DNA of 14,990 nucleotides, taken from CAZPDM01 sp964585305 (GTDB lineage Bacteria > Planctomycetota > Uabimicrobiia > Uabimicrobiales > JABWCH01). Below are positions 1 to 7,528 of the stretch, in pieces (the first letter of the stretch is position 1; every line of letters starts with the position of its first letter). The stretch is from contig CAZPDM010000095.1 in the NCBI GenBank assembly GCA_964585305.1, positions 1 through 14,990 of the forward strand, in the 5' to 3' direction. The notes under the pieces are model-generated. The model did no database searches and had not been told where the DNA came from. It was given only the letters and a program-made list of their open reading frames with translations. The translations under genes were made by a program, and so were the position numbers.

Positions 1-79
1 TATGCGATGAAAGTCGCCTGTACGGTTTGGAAGGGGGGAAAATGCGGAGGTATAATACCAAAGCATTACCTATCCTTAT
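1..79 (+). mobile_element. Group II intron, 3' end (domains V and VI), partial
   Basis: Bases 1-28 match most of a group II intron domain V. GCGAT (4-8) pairs with GTCGC (13-17) around a GAAA tetraloop (9-12). A two-base bulge (19-20) follows, then TACGGTT, whose partner strand (normally GAGCCGTA) is cut off except for its last two bases. T3/C18 is a mismatch where family members usually pair. Domain VI follows: G33-G38 pairs with C69-C75 leaving A72 unpaired, and AATGC (41-45) pairs with GCATT (63-67). A72 is therefore the expected branch-point adenosine, 7 bases before a 3' end of AT at 78-79, which fits the family's AY rule. The intron body and any reverse transcriptase/maturase gene lie upstream of the window, so subclass and mobility cannot be judged. 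The ATG at 27 lies inside the intron RNA and is not a real start. Confidence 0.85.
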
Positions 80-518
80 ATTTGCCGCATCACTTGGAGG
101 CTATTTTGAAATTCCTCATGGTATTATTTGCGGAACGTTATTAGCAGAATCAACTCGAAGGAATATTGCATTTCTACAATTAAAAGAAAAAAACATCTAC
201 TTAGAAAAATATGCCCAAGTAGGAGCAATGTTAATTGATGATAAAAATCATAAAAATATTATCTCTAAAGATAAAATTTTTGTAGCAGAAAGTCTTCCCC
301 AAAAAATTTCTATTGATAAAGAGAACCTACAATTTTATCTTGATACATTGCTAAAAAAATTAGATAAATGGACAGAAATGCTTCATTTACCTAAATTAAA
401 TCAGTTTGGTGTAAGAAACGAAGATATTAGTTATATTGTTGCAGAAACAGGAAACAAAAATAATCCTGCGTTGCTTTCTTCTCAAGAAATGACATCAATA
501 CTTGAAAATAGATTATAA
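80..518 (+). CDS. Iron-containing alcohol dehydrogenase, 3' exon (C-terminal part)
   Basis: This is the last third of a group III (Fe-dependent) alcohol dehydrogenase, an NAD(P)H-linked cytosolic oxidoreductase of unknown substrate. The retained sequence reads FAASLGGYFEIPHG and ends with VAETGNKNNPALLSSQE, both typical of the family's metal-site helix and C-terminus. His (codon 117-119) in PHG is an iron ligand. The family's other nearby ligand His sits 14 residues earlier in an H-G-F motif. If the intron ends at 79, base A80 becomes the third base of that Gly codon and the TTT at 81 is the Phe, so splicing would restore the motif in frame. About 145 residues are present of a usual 380-400; the rest is upstream of the intron, outside the window. 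Whether a functional enzyme is made depends on splicing. The family call is firm, the specificity is not. The carboxypeptidase gene starts 28 bases downstream and may be co-transcribed. Confidence 0.85.
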
Positions 519-536
519 GTTATCTTTTTTATTATT

Positions 537-542
537 AGGGGG
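537..542 (+). promoter_or_regulatory. Ribosome binding site that decides the carboxypeptidase start
   Basis: AGGGGG lies 4 bases before the ATG at 547. That ATG is followed directly by a clean signal peptide. An in-frame TTG at 502 would add 15 residues, overlap the preceding gene and bury the signal peptide, so 547 is preferred. The spacing is short, which leaves some doubt. Confidence 0.6.
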
Positions 543-546
543 AAAT

Positions 547-1641
547 ATGCGAACAAGTTTTGTTATATTTTTTGCTATAACTTTATCGTTTTATTTATAT
601 GCAGATGTAAAAGACTCTCTATATAATGCAAAATCTTATTGTGTATTGGATCAAAACAATAATATCGTTAAAGCCAAAAACGAACTAGAACATCTACCTC
701 CTGCAAGTACCCTCAAATTAGTTACTGCAATGGTTGTCATAGATAATCTTCCCTTAGACAATAAAATTATCGCAAGTAAAAATGCACAAGGGATAGAATC
801 TGTGCATATATCTATCAAAGCTGGAGAAACATTTGTTTGCGAAGATCTTCTAAAGGCACTGTTAATTCAATCTGCAAATGATGCCGCAATTGTTTTGGCT
901 GAAAGTACAGCGGGAACTATTCAAAAATTTTGTGAAATGATGAATGAAAAGGCAAAAAAATTAGGTTGCAAAGATAGCAATTTTTTAAATCCTCATGGAC
1001 TACCAATTAAAAAACAATATAGTTGTGCGTATGATCTAGCTCTTATTGCTAAAGCCGCATCAGAATATCCTAAAATTATAGAATATTTATCATACGAAAA
1101 GGCTAAAATTGTTAGTACACAAGGGCGTAGTATAGATTTAAAAAATGGCAATAAACTCTTAAAGATGTCTAGCGTATTAGTTTTAGGAAAAACTGGATAT
1201 ACATATTCTTCCCAGAATACATTTGCAGGTTTTTGTTCTAAAGAACAAGGCAAATTTTCTGTTGGTATAATGGGTTCTCCAGAACGATCAATTCTGTGGA
1301 CTCAAATAATGTCTCTCTTAGAACTAAAAGAAAAAATAGAAATATCTAACGCTGAAATTATGCCTCGAACAATAAAAAATGCTCAGATATTGCTACAAAT
1401 TCTTGGATATTACAAAGGACAAGCGGATGGAATTATAGGCCCTCAAACTAAAATGGCTGTCCAAAAATTTCAACAAGAAAAAGGCTTGGAAGTAGATGGT
1501 ATTGTCGGAACAAAAACTTGGCAAGCCTTAATAGAAGCAGTAAAAAATAGCAGCAAAGAAACAAAAAAAAATTCTTTAGAAAAAGAAGCAACTAACCCTA
1601 AAAGTGAAACGAAAGAACCTATCAACAAAAATTTTCAATAA
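547..1641 (+). CDS. D-alanyl-D-alanine carboxypeptidase (peptidase S11) with C-terminal peptidoglycan-binding domain
   Basis: This is a secreted 364-residue penicillin-binding-protein-type D,D-carboxypeptidase that would trim the terminal D-Ala from peptidoglycan stem peptides in the periplasm. Residues 1-19 form a signal peptide (hydrophobic core, YLYA end). The three active-site motifs are intact and well spaced: S54-T-L-K57 (nucleophile and general base), S109-A-N111 and K215-T-G217. Residues about 274-332 form a PG_binding_1 repeat (ILLQILGYYKGQADGIIGPQT and VDGIVGTKTWQAL). The last 30 residues are a Lys/Glu-rich, probably disordered tail. DacA/DacC-type enzymes usually carry a beta-sandwich domain and an amphipathic membrane anchor here; neither is seen, so wall binding by the PG domain probably replaces the anchor. 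It lies 28 bases after the alcohol dehydrogenase exon and ends 9 bases before a terminator. S11 members also include beta-lactamase-like and endopeptidase activities, so the exact cleavage is inferred. Confidence 0.93.
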   Translation: MRTSFVIFFAITLSFYLYADVKDSLYNAKSYCVLDQNNNIVKAKNELEHLPPASTLKLVTAMVVIDNLPLDNKIIASKNAQGIESVHISIKAGETFVCEDLLKALLIQSANDAAIVLAESTAGTIQKFCEMMNEKAKKLGCKDSNFLNPHGLPIKKQYSCAYDLALIAKAASEYPKIIEYLSYEKAKIVSTQGRSIDLKNGNKLLKMSSVLVLGKTGYTYSSQNTFAGFCSKEQGKFSVGIMGSPERSILWTQIMSLLELKEKIEISNAEIMPRTIKNAQILLQILGYYKGQADGIIGPQTKMAVQKFQQEKGLEVDGIVGTKTWQALIEAVKNSSKETKKNSLEKEATNPKSETKEPINKNFQ

Positions 1642-1650
1642 CTAAACTTA

Positions 1651-1685
1651 AAAAAGGTTGACTTAAATTTTAAGCCAACCTTTTT
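1651..1685 (+). terminator. Rho-independent terminator after the carboxypeptidase gene
   Basis: AAAAAGGTTG (1651-1660) pairs with CAACCTTTTT (1676-1685). The inner part CTTA/TAAG continues the stem after one mismatch, and the stem ends in a T run. It starts 9 bases after the stop codon. The flanking A and T runs could let it act on either strand. Confidence 0.88.
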
Positions 1686-2000
1686 CGTTGAGCGATAGCT
1701 GATGTTAATGCTAAACTATTATTGAAGCTTCTATTTAAAATTCTTAAAATTTTCTTTTTCTTTTTTCTTTTTTTTGATAAAATAGTGGAACTTTTGATGA
1801 CAATTTAAATTTTCTTAAAGTCGCCAAGCCTTCAGGGGGCGATGAAAGCACTCTTAATAATAAGCCCGTAGGGCTTCAAAAATTTTTCATGGAAAAAATT
1901 GGTTCATCATTATTAAAATTTAAAGAACTTATTTTTTCCCACATTGAGATACTCCCGCCATTTATGGTGAAGAGTATGTCTTTTTTAAAATGGTAAAATA
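1686..2000 (+). promoter_or_regulatory. Gene-free, structured leader upstream of moxR
   Basis: No credible gene is seen in these 315 bases. A pyrimidine-rich tract (about 1750-1778) is followed by four hairpins. These are TCGCC/GGCGA (1821-1842), AAGCCC-GTA-GGGCTT (1862-1876), an AT-rich AATTTTT/AAAAATT stem (1881-1900), and a two-part stem (1949-1977, listed separately). The promoter of the moxR operon should lie here, but only weak candidates were found (for example TTGATG at about 1794 with TAAAGT 16 bases later). The arrangement resembles an untranslated leader or a small RNA. It does not match any riboswitch consensus I could recall. Confidence 0.45.
1949..1986 (+). promoter_or_regulatory. 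Hairpin with T run just before moxR (possible attenuator)
   Basis: ATACTC (1949-1954) pairs with GAGTAT (1972-1977) and CGCCAT (1956-1961) with ATGGTG (1964-1969). The only interruption is a C/AA internal loop. After the stem comes GTC and then TTTTTT (1981-1986), the layout of an intrinsic terminator. It ends only 14 bases before the moxR ATG, within the leader, so it may attenuate transcription or mask the start. It could instead terminate a separate short RNA from 1686-1980. Confidence 0.5.
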
Positions 2001-3038
2001 ATGGAACAAAAACAAAATTCCCCAGCAGAACCTAATTTTTCTTCTATAGAAATTGCGCAAGATTTCGGTCGTGATTTTGCTTTATTATGTGACGAAATAA
2101 ATAAGGTTATTGTTGGTTATCGTGATATTGTAGAGCATGTTGTTATTGGATTATTTGCTAATGGACATGTTCTTCTGGAAGGCGTACCAGGTTTGGGAAA
2201 AACAATGCTCGTACGTACAATGTCGCATGTTTTAGATTTGCCATTTTCCAGAGTACAATTTACGCCTGATTTAATGCCAGCGGATATCTTAGGTACAACA
2301 ATTATCAATATAGATGATTCAGGCCGTCGAGCTTTTCAATTTCAACCGGGTCCTATTTTTACGAATTTACTTTTAGCTGATGAAATCAATCGTGCAACTC
2401 CTAAAACACAATCTGCTTTGCTTGAAGCTATGCAGGAAAAAAGTGTTACTACTGGCAATTCAACTCGAAAATTAGATTTGCCATTCTTTGTTATGGCAAC
2501 ACAAAATCCCTTGGAAATGGAAGGAACATATCCACTTCCTGAAGCCCAGCTTGATCGGTTTATGTTTAAATTATTAGTACCATTTCCTAATTTAGACAAT
2601 TTGACTACAATTATGCAACGTACGACTCAAAAAAGTTTACCAGAATTACGTAAAATTTTGTCTCGTGAAAAAATTTTAAATTATATGAACTTTATTCCTG
2701 AAGTTTATATCCAGCCAGCAATTTATGAATACGTTGCTAAATTAGTTTTAGCTACACATCCAAAAAGTGAATTAGCTACTCCTTTAGTTACTGAATATGT
2801 TCAATATGGTTCGTCGCCTCGTGGCGCACAGTCTTTAATTTGGTCTGCAAAAATTAAAGCTTTGGCAGCAGGAAGATATAATGCTAGTTTTGAAGATGTG
2901 AAATCTTCAGCATATCCTGCGCTTCGTCATAGGATCATGTTAAATATTAAAGGGGCATCTCGAGAAATGAATACCGATCAAATTATTACTGAAATCTTAG
3001 CTAAAATACCTGTTTTTCAAAATATTAACCAAATTTAA
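2001..3038 (+). CDS. moxR: MoxR-family AAA+ ATPase
   Basis: This is a 345-residue cytosolic AAA+ ATPase of the MoxR/RavA clade, which works as a chaperone-like partner of VWA-domain proteins. The motifs are complete: Walker A GVPGLGKT (61-68), Walker B LLLADEINR with D127 and E128, the EAMQE helix (142-146), sensor 1 ATQNP (N169), the arginine-finger region LPEAQLDRF (R186), and a sensor 2 region around SSPRGAQS. Length and spacing are normal for the family. The first 25 or so residues are a polar extension. No Shine-Dalgarno sequence is visible before the ATG at 2001 (the region reads TGGTAAAATA), unlike most genes here, so translation may depend on the leader structure. It is followed 13 bases later by the DUF58 gene, its standard partner. 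The client of this pair is unknown. Confidence 0.95.
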   Translation: MEQKQNSPAEPNFSSIEIAQDFGRDFALLCDEINKVIVGYRDIVEHVVIGLFANGHVLLEGVPGLGKTMLVRTMSHVLDLPFSRVQFTPDLMPADILGTTIINIDDSGRRAFQFQPGPIFTNLLLADEINRATPKTQSALLEAMQEKSVTTGNSTRKLDLPFFVMATQNPLEMEGTYPLPEAQLDRFMFKLLVPFPNLDNLTTIMQRTTQKSLPELRKILSREKILNYMNFIPEVYIQPAIYEYVAKLVLATHPKSELATPLVTEYVQYGSSPRGAQSLIWSAKIKALAAGRYNASFEDVKSSAYPALRHRIMLNIKGASREMNTDQIITEILAKIPVFQNINQI

Positions 3039-3051
3039 CTAGGCGTCAATT

Positions 3052-3942
3052 ATGAACCCTTCAGAATTTCTTGACCCAGATTTCCTTCAAAAACTTGATC
3101 AACTTTCGATTTTATCGAGAAAAGTTTTTCGTGGATTATTAAAGGGCGAACGGCGTAGCAAGAAAAAAGGTGTTTCTATTGAATTTGCAGACTATCGCGA
3201 TTATGTGCCTGGCGATGATTTGAGATTTTTGGATTGGAATATTTATGGAAGATTAGAAAAGTTATTTATTAAACTTTTCCAAGAAGAAGAAGATCTTAAT
3301 ATTTTTTTGCTTGTAGATGCTTCACCTTCTATGAATTTTGGAACACCAACTAAATTTAATTATGCAAAAAAAATAGCCGCAGCATTAGGGTATATAGCAT
3401 TAAATAATCTTGATCGGGCTTCTATTGCTTCGTTTTCTGATGATATATATGATCATTTCCCACTATGTCGGGGAAAATCATCTGTTTGGCGATTATTTGA
3501 TTTTTTGTCCCAAAGTAAAATATGCGAATCAGGAACTACTAACTTATATGATTCATGTCGCTCATTTGTCCAACGTGCAAAAGGAAGTGGAATTGTAGTT
3601 GTAATTTCTGATTTTATGGATCCATCTGGATACGAACAATCTTTGCCATTTTTTATGAGTCCTCATCGTGATGTTTTCGTTATTCAGATTTTATCTTCGG
3701 AAGAAATTTCTCCTGATTTAAAAGGAGATTTACGATTGATAGATTCCGAAACGGATATGGCAGTGGATTTAAGTATTACTGCGGAAATTCTGGCTAAATA
3801 TAATCGTGCATTGCATGGTTATTTGCATAACTTTCAAAATTGGTGTGTGCAGCATAATATTGTTTATATGTTTACAAGTACACAACAACCTTTTGATGAT
3901 TTGGTTTTAAAATATTTGCGTAATGTTGGAATTTTACGATAA
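3052..3942 (+). CDS. DUF58 / VWA-like protein, MoxR partner
   Basis: This is a 296-residue soluble DUF58 protein with no signal peptide or membrane segment. The family signature YRDYVPGDDLRFLDWN (48-63) is intact, followed by a von Willebrand A-like fold whose MIDAS motif D-A-S-P-S (89-93) could bind a divalent metal. A second acidic motif, SDFMD, appears near residue 190. DUF58 proteins are almost always encoded beside moxR and are thought to act with the ATPase in maturing or inserting envelope or metal-containing proteins. The mechanism is poorly known. The 13-base gap after moxR and the 47-base gap to the next gene suggest one transcript. The usual downstream BatA-like membrane VWA genes are missing here; a coiled-coil protein and an exported protein take their place. 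Confidence 0.93.
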   Translation: MNPSEFLDPDFLQKLDQLSILSRKVFRGLLKGERRSKKKGVSIEFADYRDYVPGDDLRFLDWNIYGRLEKLFIKLFQEEEDLNIFLLVDASPSMNFGTPTKFNYAKKIAAALGYIALNNLDRASIASFSDDIYDHFPLCRGKSSVWRLFDFLSQSKICESGTTNLYDSCRSFVQRAKGSGIVVVISDFMDPSGYEQSLPFFMSPHRDVFVIQILSSEEISPDLKGDLRLIDSETDMAVDLSITAEILAKYNRALHGYLHNFQNWCVQHNIVYMFTSTQQPFDDLVLKYLRNVGILR

Positions 3943-3989
3943 AATACTCATTTCCCAATGAAATTAAGCATCCATAGAAAGGGATTTTT

Positions 3990-6194
3990 GTGAGAAATAT
4001 TCCTGAAAAATTAGTTCCTTTAATGAAAGATATTTTTTTACAATTGCAGGGAAAAATTCCTGAAGATATAATCGAACAAATTAGTGATTTAATTTTACAG
4101 GAAATGCAGTATCAACAAATACGGGATACTGCATACCAGCCTTCTTATAAAACTTTAGAAGAAATTCGTACTAAACTAGAACCGCTTCAAAAATTGCAAC
4201 AAGAAAAAACATTACTTTGGGAGAATATTCAACAATTATTAAATAGCCAATATACAGAATTTCATAGCCAGGCAAAAGAAAGATTAAGCCATATTTTAAA
4301 AGAATTTTTAAACTTACAAAATATTTTGCAGGTTTTACAAAAATTTTGTGAACAAATTCAAGATAGCTGTCATAATAATATCAATGCTTTTCAACCTATT
4401 TTAAATGAACAGCAGAGAGCTAAAAATACTCTGGAATCTTTGCAAACATCGCTTTCCTCAAATTTTCCTAAAGTAACACAGGATATTGCTAAATTATCTC
4501 AGGATGTATCTCGTATAACTCAAGATTTAAATAAATTTGCTCAAACCACAAGGGAAAATTGGGATAGCTTAGAACGGCTATCCGGAAAAAATTTAGAATC
4601 AATTCCAAAAAATATTGAGTCTCTTATAAAAAGTATAGAGCCTTTGCAACAGCAAATTGCTCAACAAAATAAAACACTACAAAATTTGCCTAACCAGCAA
4701 GAATTTTTGCAAATTTGGGAAAAATTTGCAGCAAAATTTTCTCAAGATTTTTCTAATCTTCACAGCCAAATTAAGACTCTTAGTAATCCAAATTGGATAA
4801 ATCAATTAGAGAATTTACTTCAGGGAAAATGCTCAACAGAAAAAATTCATAGCGATTTGGCTCAATTACTTGGAATTGTTCCCAAATGGTCTGATGCCTT
4901 ACAAACAATTCAAACTAATATTATTCAACTTTCAATAAAATGGGAAAAAAATCAAACTCAAAATTATTCTCAACAAAATAATGGGTTTGTTGAACAACGG
5001 CTTCAAGAAATTTTTTCTGTTCTCAATCATTCTAAACTCCAAGAAATTCGACCTAATTTAGAAAATTTACAAGATTCTTTACAAAGTGTAAAGAGAATTG
5101 CGCAACAATTGCAACCCTTACTTTCTTTACCACAACAATTACAAATACCGGAAAATTTTGCGGCAATTATTGAAAATATCCCAGATAATATTAAAAAAGT
5201 TAGAGATTATTTAGAAAATTTTCGGCATGATGTTACTTTAGTTGCGCAGCATGATTTAGAATTACTTAAAGCTACTCGTGAACAAACTACAGAGTATGCA
5301 AAACTTCAAACAACAATTTTGCCAGAAATTCAATCCTTACAATTAAGTTGGCAAAAATTGGCTATGCAGCTTAATAATTATTGGTCTTCCAGCCAAGAGA
5401 CTTTTGCAAAAAATATGTCAGATTTGGCGGCAGCTACAAGTCGTATTAAAATTGCACTTGAAGATATTCTACGATGCCAGCAAGAAGATGAAAAACGTCC
5501 GCGTTCCTCTATTACGTCTGATCCACAAGCTTCTGTTTCGCAAGATTGGCGACAAGAAATCCGTAAGGAATTTGCAGGAATAGTTCAACAAATTCGCCAG
5601 GAAACTTCACAAATATTAAGCCAGGAAATACATAAGGAAATGTTGGGAATCAGCCAAGATATAAAACAGGAAATGCGTAAAGAAATTCTCAACTTGTCTC
5701 AGGATATTAAAAAAGAAATTACTGCTATTATTACAGAATCACAAAAGAATTTCATCTCTGAGTCAAATAAATCAATTGGGCAAAAGACTGATGTACTTTC
5801 TGGCGAAATTCATACATCGGAAAAACGGATATATGATCGAATGCAGATGATCGAACAAACTATTCAAAATAAAGTCCAAAATATGGAACAGAATATTGAA
5901 GGACGTATGATTGGATTAAAGCAATATCTCGATAAATTAGATGAAAATATCGTTCGTATAGAACAGAGGGCTGTTGCTAGAGAATTTACTAATCGTGAGG
6001 CATTTGTTAATACAAGTGGTTTATCTGAGAATCGATCTTCAACGTTGAGTAGTACAAGCTCAATTGATATGCGTATTACAACAAAATGTCCGTATTGTGA
6101 TAAAAAAGTTGCGGCATTGCCTTCTTACCAAGGAAAGAAAGTTAAATGTAAAGAGTGTGGAAAAGAGTTTATTTTTCCAATATTGGAAAAATAA
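3990..6194 (+). CDS. Long coiled-coil protein with C-terminal zinc ribbon
   Basis: I do not recognise a named family for this 734-residue protein. The start is GTG at 3990, supported by GAAAGGGA six to seven bases upstream. No signal peptide or membrane helix is seen. From about residue 50 to 690 it is Gln-, Leu- and Lys-rich with heptad-like spacing, predicting long coiled coils. A repetitive segment at about 518-580 repeats units of the type RQEIRKEF, SQDIKQEMRKE and SQDIKKEI. The C-terminus (about 698-734) holds a zinc ribbon: C700-P-Y-C703 and C720-K-E-C723, with the spacing of the small MJ0042-type zinc finger seen in many bacterial cytosolic proteins. A structural or scaffold role is likely, perhaps recruiting MoxR/DUF58 or the zinc ribbon's partner, but that is inference from position. 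The overall look (coils with QDI repeats) recalls chemoreceptor signalling rods, but no conserved hairpin tip is evident. Confidence 0.8.
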   Translation: MRNIPEKLVPLMKDIFLQLQGKIPEDIIEQISDLILQEMQYQQIRDTAYQPSYKTLEEIRTKLEPLQKLQQEKTLLWENIQQLLNSQYTEFHSQAKERLSHILKEFLNLQNILQVLQKFCEQIQDSCHNNINAFQPILNEQQRAKNTLESLQTSLSSNFPKVTQDIAKLSQDVSRITQDLNKFAQTTRENWDSLERLSGKNLESIPKNIESLIKSIEPLQQQIAQQNKTLQNLPNQQEFLQIWEKFAAKFSQDFSNLHSQIKTLSNPNWINQLENLLQGKCSTEKIHSDLAQLLGIVPKWSDALQTIQTNIIQLSIKWEKNQTQNYSQQNNGFVEQRLQEIFSVLNHSKLQEIRPNLENLQDSLQSVKRIAQQLQPLLSLPQQLQIPENFAAIIENIPDNIKKVRDYLENFRHDVTLVAQHDLELLKATREQTTEYAKLQTTILPEIQSLQLSWQKLAMQLNNYWSSSQETFAKNMSDLAAATSRIKIALEDILRCQQEDEKRPRSSITSDPQASVSQDWRQEIRKEFAGIVQQIRQETSQILSQEIHKEMLGISQDIKQEMRKEILNLSQDIKKEITAIITESQKNFISESNKSIGQKTDVLSGEIHTSEKRIYDRMQMIEQTIQNKVQNMEQNIEGRMIGLKQYLDKLDENIVRIEQRAVAREFTNREAFVNTSGLSENRSSTLSSTSSIDMRITTKCPYCDKKVAALPSYQGKKVKCKECGKEFIFPILEK

Positions 6195-6244
6195 AATATC
6201 ATATAGTCTTTTTTTATAGTTTTTGTAAGATAAGGAGTTTTTTT

Positions 6245-7465
6245 ATGAAACTTTTCCTATATATCTTTTTATTTGTTCTTGTATTGCAATCTTTTAGCTA
6301 TAGTCAAGAACCAGTAAGTCAATGGAAAGTTACTCGTGAAGACCTGGAAAAATATGGAATAGATTTTTATCAATTCCATGTTGGCCTTTTTTCGTACAAG
6401 GGCGATATTATGGTTGGTTATGAATTTATGCCCTTGGAATATCGGAAAAAAGGTACAGTTTATGGTTTAAGAATTTTCCGCTTTAAACCCGATGGAAAAT
6501 TTACAATGGATACTGTTTTGTTGCCCATTATATTTATGGTAAGTCTTACATTTGCTGACAATGAACAAAGTATTATTGTAGTTGGAAATTATGGGACAAA
6601 AATTGTTAAAGTCAACTTACGTAGCAATCCTATGAAGGTTGAAACTATCTTTCAACACGAACCTAAAAAACCGGGTTTTCGTACAGAAAATTTAGTTATT
6701 ACCTGGAATAATAAAGTCTATCTTAGTGGCTATTTCTATGATAAAGATCAGTATTGGGAAGATGACGCTATTGCGGAATTAAAGATAGAAAAGAATGATG
6801 TCAAATTTGTTAAAACACTAAGTTTAACAGAAGCCTATAAAAAACTTCAAATTCCAGCTGCTAAAGTTTTACAGGTTGCTTCCGGAGATTGTGTGTATTT
6901 GGCTTTTAATAAAGCAAAAAAATTATTAACAGAAGAAGAAATTGAACAACGTACCCCGGCAAATTTGGTATGCTGTAATAAAGGAAATATAATTACAATC
7001 GATAAAGCTCTTTCGATTGGTAATTTTGCTGCGACTCCTGATAGAATTTTCTATAGTGCTGTTCGAATGATTCCTCCCAAACCAGATCCTTCCAAACCCA
7101 AACAACAATTAGAAAATCTTTTAGTAAGTTATAATTGTGTAAAAAATATCAATGATAAGAAGAAATGGGATGTTCCTGGAAAAAATGTAAACTATACTTA
7201 TCCATTCATTTCTCAAGACAGTAAGACAATGATTTTCTGCTTGATCAATGTTATGGAGCAAAAGATGATTGTTTTCTATGCCCGTGAAAAAGAAAATTTC
7301 CAACCCAAAGTATTATTAAATGAAATTCCTGTTTCTCCCATGAAATTATCTGGAGATGGTAAAGCCTATTTATACATGAATCCACAAGAAATTTGCGTTG
7401 CGTATATTGAACCTCCAGCAGCTCCAACAAAAGTTGTTCCACCAACTCCAAATAACTCTAAATAG
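6245..7465 (+). CDS. Exported protein of unknown function, possible beta-propeller
   Basis: This is a 406-residue protein I cannot assign. The start at 6245 is chosen because AAGGAG (6232-6237) lies seven bases upstream and the next residues form a classical signal peptide (MKLFLYIFLFVLVLQSFSYS, then QEP). An in-frame ATG at 6155 overlaps the previous gene and lacks these features. The mature part is rich in alternating hydrophobic and aromatic strands. It carries phrases such as ADNEQSIIVVG, SQDSKTMIFC and SGDGKAYLYMN, which resemble the blade starts of TolB/WD40-like propellers, so a beta-propeller is a fair guess. The end is a Pro-rich tail (PPAAPTKVVPPTPN). It is the last gene of the moxR run, 50 bases after the coiled-coil gene, and stops just before a bidirectional terminator. 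Location is probably periplasmic or extracellular. Confidence 0.75.
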   Translation: MKLFLYIFLFVLVLQSFSYSQEPVSQWKVTREDLEKYGIDFYQFHVGLFSYKGDIMVGYEFMPLEYRKKGTVYGLRIFRFKPDGKFTMDTVLLPIIFMVSLTFADNEQSIIVVGNYGTKIVKVNLRSNPMKVETIFQHEPKKPGFRTENLVITWNNKVYLSGYFYDKDQYWEDDAIAELKIEKNDVKFVKTLSLTEAYKKLQIPAAKVLQVASGDCVYLAFNKAKKLLTEEEIEQRTPANLVCCNKGNIITIDKALSIGNFAATPDRIFYSAVRMIPPKPDPSKPKQQLENLLVSYNCVKNINDKKKWDVPGKNVNYTYPFISQDSKTMIFCLINVMEQKMIVFYAREKENFQPKVLLNEIPVSPMKLSGDGKAYLYMNPQEICVAYIEPPAAPTKVVPPTPNNSK

Positions 7466-7473
7466 TAAGATTT

Positions 7474-7518
7474 GAAAAAAAATAAACCTCCAACATATAT
7501 TGGAGGTTTATTTTTTTA
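7474..7518. terminator. Bidirectional terminator between convergent genes
   Basis: AAAAAAATAAACCTCCAA pairs with TTGGAGGTTTATTTTTTT around a loop of about seven bases. The A run on one side and T run on the other make it work on both strands. It serves the exported-protein gene on the + strand (stop at 7465) and the protease gene on the - strand (stop at 7529). Confidence 0.93.
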
Positions 7519-7528
7519 TAAAGTCAAC

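Noticed and set aside
27..79. An ATG at 27 giving the alcohol dehydrogenase fragment an N-terminus of its own.
   Set aside because: These codons lie in intron domains V and VI. The protein resemblance to the family starts only with the Phe at 81-83.
502..546. A TTG start for the carboxypeptidase, 15 codons upstream.
   Set aside because: It overlaps the preceding gene, has no ribosome binding site and places polar residues before the signal peptide. The ATG at 547 fits better.
1837..1850. A second group II domain V, because GCGATGAAAG also occurs here.
   Set aside because: The closing GTCGC strand and the TACGGTT strand are missing, so the likeness is a short chance match.
1821..1880. A known riboswitch in the moxR leader (fluoride or c-di-GMP type), suggested by GGGCGATGAAAG.
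   Set aside because: The rest of those consensus motifs and their pairing order are absent.
6155..6244. A longer start for the exported protein at 6155.
   Set aside because: It overlaps the coiled-coil gene by 40 bases and hides a clean signal peptide that has its own AAGGAG.
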